Assembly: GCF_023554105.1 (NCBI RefSeq)
Contig: NZ_JAMJWE010000017.1
Span: 19,865 to 83,864, forward strand
DNA: 64,000 nt
Source of the DNA: Brucella sp. 21LCYQ03
GTDB lineage: Bacteria; Pseudomonadota; Alphaproteobacteria; Rhizobiales; Rhizobiaceae
Direction: 5' to 3'
Translations under genes and position numbers: made by a program
The notes under the pieces: generated by a model
Seen by the model: only the letters and a program-made list of their open reading frames with translations
The model's database searches: none
Told to the model about the DNA's origin: nothing
Shown here: positions 18,015 through 26,335 of the stretch, one piece after another
How the letters are laid out: the number at the start of each line of letters is the position of its first letter
How positions within the stretch are numbered: the stretch's first letter is position 1

Positions 18015-18629
18015 TTAGTGACCATTAGATTGCGGTGCTGCGGACATGCCATTTTGAATGCGCTTGACGACGGTAATTATTAAAAGCAAACAAAGCACGG
18101 GCTGCAACCAGAACATCCATTGCGGCAAAACTCCATCAATCGCGATCCACGCGCCAAGCACGCCGAAAACCACAGCGCGGTCGCTCTTGCCCATCGGGCC
18201 ATCATAGCGGCGGTTTGATCCGAGCGAGGCCGCCGTCACGCCAACAAATTCCGTCAGCGTGGCGATAAAGATAATTGCGAAAATCCAGAGAGCGGAAAAC
18301 GGTGCAATCATTGCAAAAGGTGCATAGAGCGCGGCATCGGAAATGACGTCGCCGATCTCGTTAAGGTAAGCGCCCAGCATCGACTTCTGACCATGCTCGC
18401 GTGCCAGCATTCCATCAACCGCATTAAGCGCCATACGCAGAAACAACCAGACCGGCACCAGCGCAAACCATATTGCGTTCCCAATGAGTCCCAGAAAAAT
18501 ACCAAGACCAATAGAAACCAATGCGGCGGCGACCGTCACCTGATTAGCTCTCACACCCTTTGCTGCAAGCTGCACAACAAGCGGTCGCAACAAGTTCTGA
18601 AAGCGGGATTTCAATTGGTAGACAGACAT
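18015..18629 (-). CDS. CDP-alcohol phosphatidyltransferase family membrane protein (YnbA-like)
   Basis: 204 residues with about six hydrophobic helices. The CDP-alcohol motif reads NAVDGMLAR-x8-GAYLNEIGD, so the first and third of the four metal-binding aspartates are asparagine. As I recall, E. coli YnbA carries the same substitutions, so this is a family trait and not decay. The family links a head-group alcohol to CDP-diacylglycerol in the inner membrane. It lies divergent from a five-gene cluster containing YnbC-, YnbD- and CdsA/YnbB-like genes, as expected for a ynb-type locus. Alcohol acceptor unknown. Confidence 0.82.
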   Translation of the reverse strand: MSVYQLKSRFQNLLRPLVVQLAAKGVRANQVTVAAALVSIGLGIFLGLIGNAIWFALVPVWLFLRMALNAVDGMLAREHGQKSMLGAYLNEIGDVISDAALYAPFAMIAPFSALWIFAIIFIATLTEFVGVTAASLGSNRRYDGPMGKSDRAVVFGVLGAWIAIDGVLPQWMFWLQPVLCLLLIITVVKRIQNGMSAAPQSNGH

Positions 18630-18764
18630 AAGAAACCTTCGGAAATGATGATTAATTAGAAATCAGCTATTTGCGACCAGCTTTAGCTCGTTTATTCAAA
18701 TATTCTATTCTACTCAATAATTATTGGGGAGAATAAGCTAGAGGGCTTGCTGAGAGGAGTGGGA

Positions 18765-20567
18765 ATGAACCAGCGTACAGGACAGACGGGGCATGAAGCC
18801 ACATCACATCGTGAAGCGCAGGAATCCCATTTCGTCACCCATGACGGCACCTCGCTGTTCTATCGTTTCTGGCCTGCCCGCTCCGAAAAGCCGAAGGGCG
18901 TTATCGTTCTGCTGCATCGTGGCCATGAACATAGCGGACGCGTGAGTCATCTCGTTGATGAACTCGGTCTTGATGATTACGCCTTCTATGCCTGGGATGC
19001 ACGCGGCCACGGTAACTCGCCGGGCGTACGCGGCTTTTCACCATCCTTTGGCGCGTCGGTCCGCGATCTCGATAGTTTCGTTGCCTATATTCGCAATGAG
19101 ACCGGCGTGAAAAACGAAGATGTGGCGTTGATTGCGCAGAGTGTGGGCGCGGTTCTTGCAGCCTCATGGGTGCATGACTATGCGCCCAATATCCGCGCAT
19201 TGGTCATGGCGTCGCCTGCTTTTGACATCAAGCTTTATGTGCCTTTCGCCAAAGAGGGCATCGCGCTCTGGCAAAAGCTCAAAGGCACGTTCTACGTCAA
19301 TTCCTATGTCAAACCGCAGTTCCTGACCCATGATCGGGAGCGGATTGAATCCTATCGCACCGATCCGCTGATTACCCGGCCCATCGCCTCGCATATTCTG
19401 CTTCAGCTTAATGAGGCGGCGAAGCGTGTGGTGGATGATGCACGGGCGATCACCGTTCCGACACAACTTCTCATTTCTGGCAGCGATTTTGTCGTGCGGC
19501 CGACGCCGCAGCATCGCTTTTTTGAAAACCTCGGCAGCCGCATCAAAGAACGCCATGTGCTCAAAGGTTTTTACCATGACACGCTGGGCGAACGGAACCG
19601 CAAACCAGCACTTGCGCTGATCCATGATTTTATTGAAGCGCGTTTTGCGGAAGCACCAGAACGCGCTGATCTGACGGACGCGCATATTGCAGGCCATACG
19701 CGAGACGAAGCCGACAGACTATCCAGCCCGCTGCCACTGCTTTCACCACGCGGGTTTTACTGGGCATCGACACGCGCCTCCATCGGCTTTGGCTCGCTTT
19801 TATCGAATGGCCTGAGTGTTGGTCGCCGTACCGGTTTTGATTCAGGCTCCACGCTCGATTATGTTTATGAGAACGAAGCGCGTGGCTTAGGCCCCGGCGG
19901 CAAACTCATCGATAAACAGTTTCTGGAAGCCATTGGCTGGCGCGGCATTCGCCAGCGCAAGGTGCATCTTGAGGAACTGATCCGACATGCGATAAGGCGG
20001 CTCGAAAGCGAAGGTCGCTCGACCAATATCCTCGACATTGCCTGCGGTCATGGCCGCTATGTGATTGATGCGGTGGTGCGTGCAGGCGAATTGCCGAACA
20101 GCATTCATCTGCGCGATTATTCGCCGATCAATGTGCTGGCCGGGCGCAAGCTCATCAAAGAGCGCGGGCTTGAAGCCATTGCCCACATGGAAGAAGGCGA
20201 CGCCTTCAATGAGGAAAGCCTTGCAAGCATCACGCCGCAGCCAGACCTTGCGATTGTTTCAGGGCTTTATGAGCTGTTTGCGGATAATGCACTGATCAAC
20301 CGTTCGCTTTCGGGCCTCGCCCGTGTGCAAAAGCCCGGTTCGCTGCTCATTTACACCAATCAGCCATGGCATCCGCAGCTTGAAATGATTGCGCGGGCGC
20401 TGACCTCGCATCGCGGCGGACAGGCATGGGTAATGCGTCGCCGCACGCAGGGCGAAATGGATCAGCTTGTTGAAAAGGCAGGCTATCGCAAGATTGAACA
20501 ACGCATTGATCAATGGGGCATTTTCACTGTCTCGATCGCCGAACGCATCGGAGACGAGGCAGCGTGA
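18765..20567 (+). CDS. Fused alpha/beta hydrolase and SAM-dependent methyltransferase (YnbC-like)
   Basis: 600 residues from ATG 18765, preceded by GAGAGGAGTGGGA. The N-terminal hydrolase domain (about 20-310) has HRGHEHSGR near the oxyanion hole, the nucleophile turn ALIAQSVGAVLA (serine with AQSVG in place of GxSxG) and a possible catalytic HD in GFYHDTLGE. The C-terminal domain (about 410-590) is a class I methyltransferase with NILDIACGHGRYVIDAVV binding AdoMet. The same fusion occurs in E. coli YnbC. Its first partner downstream overlaps by GTGA. Likely modifies or hydrolyses a lipid made by the cluster (inference). Confidence 0.85.
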   Translation: MNQRTGQTGHEATSHREAQESHFVTHDGTSLFYRFWPARSEKPKGVIVLLHRGHEHSGRVSHLVDELGLDDYAFYAWDARGHGNSPGVRGFSPSFGASVRDLDSFVAYIRNETGVKNEDVALIAQSVGAVLAASWVHDYAPNIRALVMASPAFDIKLYVPFAKEGIALWQKLKGTFYVNSYVKPQFLTHDRERIESYRTDPLITRPIASHILLQLNEAAKRVVDDARAITVPTQLLISGSDFVVRPTPQHRFFENLGSRIKERHVLKGFYHDTLGERNRKPALALIHDFIEARFAEAPERADLTDAHIAGHTRDEADRLSSPLPLLSPRGFYWASTRASIGFGSLLSNGLSVGRRTGFDSGSTLDYVYENEARGLGPGGKLIDKQFLEAIGWRGIRQRKVHLEELIRHAIRRLESEGRSTNILDIACGHGRYVIDAVVRAGELPNSIHLRDYSPINVLAGRKLIKERGLEAIAHMEEGDAFNEESLASITPQPDLAIVSGLYELFADNALINRSLSGLARVQKPGSLLIYTNQPWHPQLEMIARALTSHRGGQAWVMRRRTQGEMDQLVEKAGYRKIEQRIDQWGIFTVSIAERIGDEAA

Positions 20568-21877
20568 TCACACGACTGGCAGACCATGATGGTTTCTCAC
20601 GGCGGACTGTCATCCGCCGGGCAATCCTCTGGCTGCTGTTTCTCGGCCCTTTTTTCTATCTGACCTATGGAGCGGCCAACTGGCTTGCATCACTGCGTAG
20701 CGACGTGCCGAACCTTGCTTTCAACTGGGAGCATCACGTTCCGTTTCTCGCGTGGAGCATTCTCCCTTATTGGTCGGTCAATCTGTTTTACGCCATTGCG
20801 CTGTTCATCAATGAAAGCCCGGAACAGGTGGACAGGCTGGCAAAGCGTTATCTCACTGCACAGATCATCGCAGTTCTGTGCTTTGTTGCATTTCCGCTGA
20901 CGGCAACTTTTGTAAAGCCTGAAACGTCCGGGCTTCCGGGCTTTATGTTCGATGTACTGGGCGGGTTTGATAAGCCATTCAATCAGGCACCCTCGCTGCA
21001 TATCGCTCTGCTGATTATCATCTGGGATCAGATGCGCCGCGTGATGGGCTTCGGCCTGCGCGTGATCTGGCATGTCTGGTGTCTGCTGATCGGATTATCG
21101 GTGCTCACCACCTATCAGCATCACGCGGTTGATATTCCCGCGGGCGCTTTGCTCGGGCTGTTTGCGCTGTGGCTTTTCCCGCGCAACGCGCCATCACCTC
21201 TGGCAGAATTTCACATCACATCCGACCGGAAATCACGGTGGATAGGTCTTTGTTATCTGGCGGGCGTAGCTCTGTTTCTCGCATTGGCTGTTCATGGTCT
21301 CAGCATCACTGGCTATGCCATTTTCTGGCTCTGGCCTGCAACCACACTTGCAATCGTGGCGCTGGGTTATTTCGGCGCCGGTGCTGGCATCTTTGAGAAA
21401 CAGACCGACGGCTCGGTCAATTTTGCCAGCCGCTTTTTCCTCTGGCCTTACCGCTTTTTCGCCCGACTTAATATTCGCTTCTGGACGCGCAAACTCCCAC
21501 CCCATGTCGATCTTGGCGACAATGTTTTCCTCGGACGCTTTCCAAAGGCTACAGAAGTACACGCCTTTACCACGGTTATTGACCTAGCGGCCGAAATGGT
21601 GCCGCCAAGCCATAGCGCCGACTGGAAAAGCTACAGCACGCTTGATCTGATCGCTCCTTCAGTTGAAAAAGTGCGACTGGCATCAGACGCTGTTGAGGTC
21701 GCCCGCCATCACGGTCCGGTACTCATCTGTTGCGCGTTGGGCTTTCAGCGCAGCGCCACCGTTGCAGCACACTGGCTTATCAAAACAGGGCGCGTGAACA
21801 ACCGGCACGAAGCCGCAGTGCTAATTCGTGCCAAAGGCTGGCCGGTGCATCTTCACGCAGATGAGGTGCATCAATGA
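20564..21877 (+). CDS. PAP2 phosphatase fused to dual-specificity-like phosphatase (YnbD-like)
   Basis: 437 residues from GTG 20564, which overlaps the previous stop (GTGA) and follows GAGG. The N-terminal part has six or more membrane helices with PAP2 motifs QAPSLHIALL and TYQHHAVDIPAGALLG. The C-terminal cytosolic part has a cysteine phosphatase loop in VLICCALGFQRSATVAAHWL (C-x5-R-S). The combination is that of E. coli YnbD. PAP2 enzymes remove phosphate from lipid phosphates such as phosphatidic acid or phosphatidylglycerophosphate. The order within a lipid cluster fits a head-group dephosphorylation step (inference). Confidence 0.85.
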   Translation: MITRLADHDGFSRRTVIRRAILWLLFLGPFFYLTYGAANWLASLRSDVPNLAFNWEHHVPFLAWSILPYWSVNLFYAIALFINESPEQVDRLAKRYLTAQIIAVLCFVAFPLTATFVKPETSGLPGFMFDVLGGFDKPFNQAPSLHIALLIIIWDQMRRVMGFGLRVIWHVWCLLIGLSVLTTYQHHAVDIPAGALLGLFALWLFPRNAPSPLAEFHITSDRKSRWIGLCYLAGVALFLALAVHGLSITGYAIFWLWPATTLAIVALGYFGAGAGIFEKQTDGSVNFASRFFLWPYRFFARLNIRFWTRKLPPHVDLGDNVFLGRFPKATEVHAFTTVIDLAAEMVPPSHSADWKSYSTLDLIAPSVEKVRLASDAVEVARHHGPVLICCALGFQRSATVAAHWLIKTGRVNNRHEAAVLIRAKGWPVHLHADEVHQ

Positions 21878-22299
21878 ACACACAAGCATCAAGCATTGCA
21901 GCAAGTTTGCAACGCAACGCCTATCTCGGCATTGCACTGGCCGTATTGATACTGGCTGTCGCACCGTTTTTGCGCATCTTGCAAGACCTCACCTTTTGGC
22001 TGGTCTGGCCGGTTCTGCTTTTGAGCACACTAATCGCTCTTGGAATTGCAGCGCATCTGCTTTTTGATGCCGCACTTTTCCGGCTCATGGCCGCAAATCC
22101 CGATGAAGAAGCGGGGCTTATCGAACTCGATACGGTTCTTGAGAAAATTGGCTTGCGCAGAGCGTCCCTCCCCACCCGTCCGCTGTCAGAGCGCATTAAA
22201 GGTTCGCAGCGCATCATCGGTCGTTTGTGGTTTTTTCTGATACTAGCAATGGTGCTTTTTATTCTTCTGGCCTTTGTGCCGCTTGGTCAGGGGCTTTGA
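21874..22299 (+). CDS. Small two-helix membrane protein of the ynb-like cluster
   Basis: 141 residues, starting in the ATGA overlap with the preceding gene. Two hydrophobic helices near the N terminus (about 17-60) and one at the C terminus (about 115-138) flank a charged middle (ANPDEEAGLIELDTVLEKIG). Not recognised. Translational coupling on both sides indicates that it works with the lipid enzymes, perhaps as a scaffold or regulatory subunit. Confidence 0.7.
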   Translation: MNTQASSIAASLQRNAYLGIALAVLILAVAPFLRILQDLTFWLVWPVLLLSTLIALGIAAHLLFDAALFRLMAANPDEEAGLIELDTVLEKIGLRRASLPTRPLSERIKGSQRIIGRLWFFLILAMVLFILLAFVPLGQGL

Positions 22300-22300
22300 G

Positions 22301-22954
22301 ATGCGGGAACTGATCCGCCATCAGGTGCAATCAATTTTTGGCTCGTTGCTCGCGATCCTGTCGCGCGGTATTACCGGCGTGCGGCCCATCTGGAGCGGCA
22401 CCGGCCCCTCGCGCAACCAGCGCATCTATTTTGCCAACCACACCAGCCATGGCGATTTCATTCTGCTTTCCTCCTGTCTCAATCAGGAAGAGCGCGCCCG
22501 CACCCGTGCCGTTGCCGGTGCCGATTACTGGCGCGGCAATGCCGTGCGTCAGTTCATGGCCGAAGTGCTGCTGCGCACCGTGCTTGTCGAGCGCAACTGG
22601 GTGGAACGCACGCAGGACCCGATGGAAGTGATGTTGAAAGCGCTGGCCGATGGTCATTCGCTCATCATCTTTCCCGAAGGCACACGCAACATGAGTGATG
22701 AAGCGCTGCTGCGTTTTCGCTCCGGCATCTACAATCTTGCGCTGGCGCGGCCCGATGTTGAGCTGGTGCCGTACTGGATTGAAAACATGTCACGTGTGCT
22801 GCCAAAAGGCGCAATGCTGCCTGTGCCGCTGCTTTGCCGCGTCATTTTCGGTGCACCGGTCCAGCTCCATGCAGGCGAAGATCGCAGGGATTTCTTGACC
22901 CGCGCCCGCCAAAGCCTTCTCGATATTCAGCCTCAGAATGGTAATCACCCATGA
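22301..22954 (+). CDS. 1-acyl-sn-glycerol-3-phosphate acyltransferase family protein (PlsC-like)
   Basis: 217 residues from ATG 22301, right after the previous stop. Acyltransferase block I is NHTSHGDFIL (HX4D) and block III IIFPEGTRNMSDEALLRFRSG. These are the catalytic and glycerol-phosphate-binding motifs of PlsC. The enzyme would acylate lysophosphatidic acid or a related acceptor at the inner membrane. It is not part of E. coli ynbABCD as I know it, so this locus has an added acylation step. Overlaps the next gene by ATGA. Confidence 0.88.
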   Translation: MRELIRHQVQSIFGSLLAILSRGITGVRPIWSGTGPSRNQRIYFANHTSHGDFILLSSCLNQEERARTRAVAGADYWRGNAVRQFMAEVLLRTVLVERNWVERTQDPMEVMLKALADGHSLIIFPEGTRNMSDEALLRFRSGIYNLALARPDVELVPYWIENMSRVLPKGAMLPVPLLCRVIFGAPVQLHAGEDRRDFLTRARQSLLDIQPQNGNHP

Positions 22955-23880
22955 GCGAAACAACCCAGCTTTTCCTTGGCCTCGTGGGCGTTCTGGTCAC
23001 AGCAAGTGCCGTTGCCGGTGTATTATCATGGCGTGCGCCAAAACCGCTTTCCTCCACGCTGGTCAACCTCAATGCCCGCATCAAGGCATGGTGGATCATG
23101 GTCGGTGCGATGTGCATCGCCTTTCTGTTCGGCAAAGGCGGTGTGATCGTGCTGTTTGCGCTCATTTCGTTTGCTTCATTGCGCGAATATGCAACGCTCA
23201 CACAAACCCGCCGCGCCGATCACCGTGTCTTGCTCGGCATGTTTCTGCTGGTCATTCCGGTACAATATTATCTGATCTGGACCGACTGGTATGGCCTCTA
23301 TTCCATCTTCATCCCGGTCTATTGCTTCCTTGCTATGCCGGTGCTGACAGCTCTTTCCGGTGATACATCGCGCTTTCTCGAACGCATCAGCGAACAGCAA
23401 TGGGGCATAATGCTCTCGGTCTATTGCATCAGCCATGTGCCGGCGCTGATGACGCTGGATATTCCGGGCTATGAAGGAAAAGAACTACTGCTGATAGCCT
23501 TTCTGGTTGCAACTGTTCAGGGCAGCGACGTGCTGCAATATATTTTTGGCAAGCTGTTCGGCAAACACCGCATTGCGCCCAATATCTCCCCATCCAAGAC
23601 GTGGGAAGGATTTGTCGGCGGGATAGCCGCCGCCTCGCTGCTGGGTGCGGGGCTTGCATGGCTTACGCCTTTTTCGCCCGTTCAGGCAGGTGCGCTTGCA
23701 GCGACAGTCTGCATTATGGGCTTTTTTGGCGGGCTGGTCGCATCGGCCATCAAACGTGATCGCGGGGTGAAAGACTGGGGGCATATGATTGAAGGTCATG
23801 GCGGTATGCTCGACAGAGCTGACAGCCTTGTTTTCTCAGCGCCTGTCTTCTTTCACATCGTCCGGTATTTCTGGGTTTAG
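22951..23880 (+). CDS. Phosphatidate cytidylyltransferase-like protein (CdsA/YnbB-like)
   Basis: 309 residues, about eight transmembrane helices. The CDP-diglyceride synthase signature is complete: SKTWEGFVGG near residue 208 and SAIKRDRGVKDWGHMIEGHG, continuing GMLDRADS, near the C terminus. It would convert phosphatidic acid and CTP to CDP-diacylglycerol, the donor for the YnbA-like transferase. Last gene of the translationally coupled set. The housekeeping cdsA is expected elsewhere, so this is likely a second copy, as ynbB is in E. coli. Confidence 0.88.
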   Translation: MSETTQLFLGLVGVLVTASAVAGVLSWRAPKPLSSTLVNLNARIKAWWIMVGAMCIAFLFGKGGVIVLFALISFASLREYATLTQTRRADHRVLLGMFLLVIPVQYYLIWTDWYGLYSIFIPVYCFLAMPVLTALSGDTSRFLERISEQQWGIMLSVYCISHVPALMTLDIPGYEGKELLLIAFLVATVQGSDVLQYIFGKLFGKHRIAPNISPSKTWEGFVGGIAAASLLGAGLAWLTPFSPVQAGALAATVCIMGFFGGLVASAIKRDRGVKDWGHMIEGHGGMLDRADSLVFSAPVFFHIVRYFWV

Positions 23881-24264
23881 TTGTAATCGGGGTAAGACCA
23901 AATCTCTCCGGTGGCACCATATGCCGGTACGGCCAAATATCCCGTTACACCATGCCTGGCCTCATGAAAACATGCAAAAAGCTGTGCCTATCTTTCTGGC
24001 ACTACCTTTGTGATCGGCTTTGTATATCCGCTCAGAAGCCAGCCCTTCCGAAGCTTACAGGTATTATCATCGCAAAAGCCTACAGTATCCATCTTTATCG
24101 GCGGCGATCGTGCATTGAAAAGGGGACGACACGGCCTGCTCGTCCGGGAACCTCGTCTTGAATAATTCTGATAGATTAGATGCCCCTCCGACGGCTTTGC
24201 TTTGGCAAAATGGTTGCATTGAGCACCCTTGAGGAGGATGCGTCTACCCCATCAGAACATACAA
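23881..24264. other. Intergenic region, no confident gene
   Basis: About 380 bp between the CdsA-like gene and the typA terminator. Short frames are present (for example a 69-codon frame at 23952) but lack coding character. A broken small protein cannot be excluded, since two frames together read MQKAVPIFLALPL and VIGFVYPLRSQPFRSLQVLS. Confidence 0.4.
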
Positions 24265-24296
24265 AAACGGCGCCTTTCGGCGCCGTTTCTTTTTAT
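24265..24296. terminator. Bidirectional terminator (typA 3' end)
   Basis: AAACGGCGCC TTTC GGCGCCGTTT with T-runs on either side; ten perfect base pairs. Confidence 0.9.
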
Positions 24297-24313
24297 CACA
24301 TAATCAGAGGCAA

Positions 24314-26137
24314 TTAGGCAGCGCCCTTGCCACTCTTTTCAAAACGCTTGCGCTCATTTGGATCGAGGTAGAGCTTGCGCAGACGGATCGACTTTGGCGT
24401 CACTTCAACCAGTTCGTCGTCCTGAATCCACGACAGAGCGCGTTCCAGAGTCATACGGATTGGAGGGGTCAGCTTCACAGCTTCATCCTTACCAGCGGCA
24501 CGAATGTTGGTGAGCTTCTTGCCCTTGAGTACGTTGACTTCCAGATCGTTGTCGCGTGAGTGAATGCCGATCAGCATGCCCTGATAGACCTTAACACCAG
24601 CGTCAATGATCATCGGACCACGATCTTCAAGGTTGAAAAGCGCGTAAGCAACAGCTTCACCCTGATCGTTGGAAATCAGAACGCCATTGTTACGACCCGA
24701 GATTTCACCCTTATATGGCTGATAATCATGGAACAGACGGTTCATGATTGCCGTACCGCGTGTATCGGTCAGAAGTTCCGACTGGTAACCAATCAGACCA
24801 CGGGTCGGTGCATAGAATACCATACGAACGCGGTTGCCGCCCGAAGGACGCAGTTCAACCATTTCGGCCTTACGTTCAGACATTTTCTGAACAACAGTAC
24901 CCGAATATTCTTCATCAACGTCGATGACGACTTCTTCGATAGGCTCAAGCTTTTCGCCGTTTTCACCGTCTTTCATGACGACGCGTGGACGCGAAACACC
25001 AAGCTCGAAGCCTTCACGGCGCATGTTTTCGATCAGAACTGCAAGCTGCAATTCGCCACGACCCGAAACGAAGAACGAATCTTTTTCGTTTGATTCTTCG
25101 ATTTTAAGCGCAACGTTGCCTTCTGCTTCCTTGAACAGACGGTCACGAATAACGCGGCTCGTCACCTTATCGCCTTCAGTACCAGCATAAGGGCTGTCAT
25201 TGACGATGAAGGACATGGTCACAGTTGGCGGATCGATTGGCTGCGCTTCCAACGGAATGCTAACGGAAGGATCGCAGAACGTGTCAGCAACAGTGCCCTT
25301 GGAAAGGCCCGCGATAGCAACGATGTCGCCTGCCTGTGCTTCTTCAATTGGCTGACGCTCAATGCCGCGGAACGCGAGAATCTTCGAAATACGGCCGTTT
25401 TCGAGCAGCGAACCATCCTGACCAAGAACCTTAACAGCCTGGTTAGCCTTGATGGAACCGGAGTGAATACGACCTGTGATGATACGGCCAAGGAACGGAT
25501 CAGCTTCAAGAATCGTACCGATCATGCGGAACGGACCTTCAGCAACCTTTGGCGCTGGAACGTGCTTGAGAACCAGATCGAACAATGGTGCCAGACCTTC
25601 GTCCTGTGGGCCTTCCGGGTTCAGTGCCATCCAACCGTTACGGCCTGAACCGTAAAGAACTGGAAAGTCGAGCTGTTCGTCAGTTGCGTCGAGATTGGCG
25701 AAGAGGTCGAAAACTTCGTTGATGACTTCTTCATGGCGACCATCTGGACGGTCGATCTTGTTGATCGCAACGATCGGACGAAGGCCAACCTTAAGAGCCT
25801 TGCCAACAACGAACTTCGTCTGTGGCATTGGACCTTCAGCAGCGTCAACGAGCACGATAGCGCCGTCAACCATCGAAAGAATACGCTCAACTTCGCCGCC
25901 AAAGTCGGCGTGGCCTGGCGTATCAACGATGTTGATGCGTGTGTTCTTCCAAACAACTGAAGTGGCTTTCGCGAGAATGGTAATCCCACGTTCCTTTTCG
26001 ATGTCGTTCGAATCCATCATGCGTTCTTGAACGCGCTGATTGTCACGGAACGAGCCCGACTGCTTCAGCAGTTCATCGACCAGTGTTGTTTTGCCATGAT
26101 CGACGTGTGCGATAATAGCGATATTACGCAATTCCAT
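24314..26137 (-). CDS. typA: Ribosome-associated GTPase TypA/BipA
   Basis: 607 residues from ATG 26137 (MELRNIAIIAHVDHGKTTLV); the extra 20 residues of a longer frame do not belong to the family. Translation-factor GTPase with G1 AHVDHGKTT, the switch segment ERGITILAK, G3 DTPGHADFGGEV, G4 NKIDRPDGR, then EF-G-like domains and the TypA-specific C terminus (KSIRLRKLYLDPNERKRFEK). It binds the 70S ribosome and aids assembly and stress or low-temperature growth in other bacteria. Single-gene unit with its own terminator. Confidence 0.97.
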   Translation of the reverse strand: MELRNIAIIAHVDHGKTTLVDELLKQSGSFRDNQRVQERMMDSNDIEKERGITILAKATSVVWKNTRINIVDTPGHADFGGEVERILSMVDGAIVLVDAAEGPMPQTKFVVGKALKVGLRPIVAINKIDRPDGRHEEVINEVFDLFANLDATDEQLDFPVLYGSGRNGWMALNPEGPQDEGLAPLFDLVLKHVPAPKVAEGPFRMIGTILEADPFLGRIITGRIHSGSIKANQAVKVLGQDGSLLENGRISKILAFRGIERQPIEEAQAGDIVAIAGLSKGTVADTFCDPSVSIPLEAQPIDPPTVTMSFIVNDSPYAGTEGDKVTSRVIRDRLFKEAEGNVALKIEESNEKDSFFVSGRGELQLAVLIENMRREGFELGVSRPRVVMKDGENGEKLEPIEEVVIDVDEEYSGTVVQKMSERKAEMVELRPSGGNRVRMVFYAPTRGLIGYQSELLTDTRGTAIMNRLFHDYQPYKGEISGRNNGVLISNDQGEAVAYALFNLEDRGPMIIDAGVKVYQGMLIGIHSRDNDLEVNVLKGKKLTNIRAAGKDEAVKLTPPIRMTLERALSWIQDDELVEVTPKSIRLRKLYLDPNERKRFEKSGKGAA

Positions 26138-26335
26138 ATGGAGATCACTTCTTTTATGAGTTGGGAGCCGCGCCAAGATGGATGCACGGAAAATCAATGA
26201 GGCGCTCTTACAGGTTTTTTTGCGTTTTAGAAAGGGGCAGTGCGAAACTGCCCCTTAATTAACCGAAAAAGTCCAGAATTGCGCGTTTATTTACACTGCA
26301 ATTGTGACAGTTTTGCCAAAAACCTCAGGTCATTT

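Noticed and set aside
24560..25093. 177-codon frame antisense to typA
   Set aside because: No ribosome site, and overlaps the conserved C-terminal domains of TypA.
26138..26335. Possible riboswitch or leader between mgtE and typA
   Set aside because: Mostly typA upstream sequence with no conserved magnesium-sensor helices recognised.
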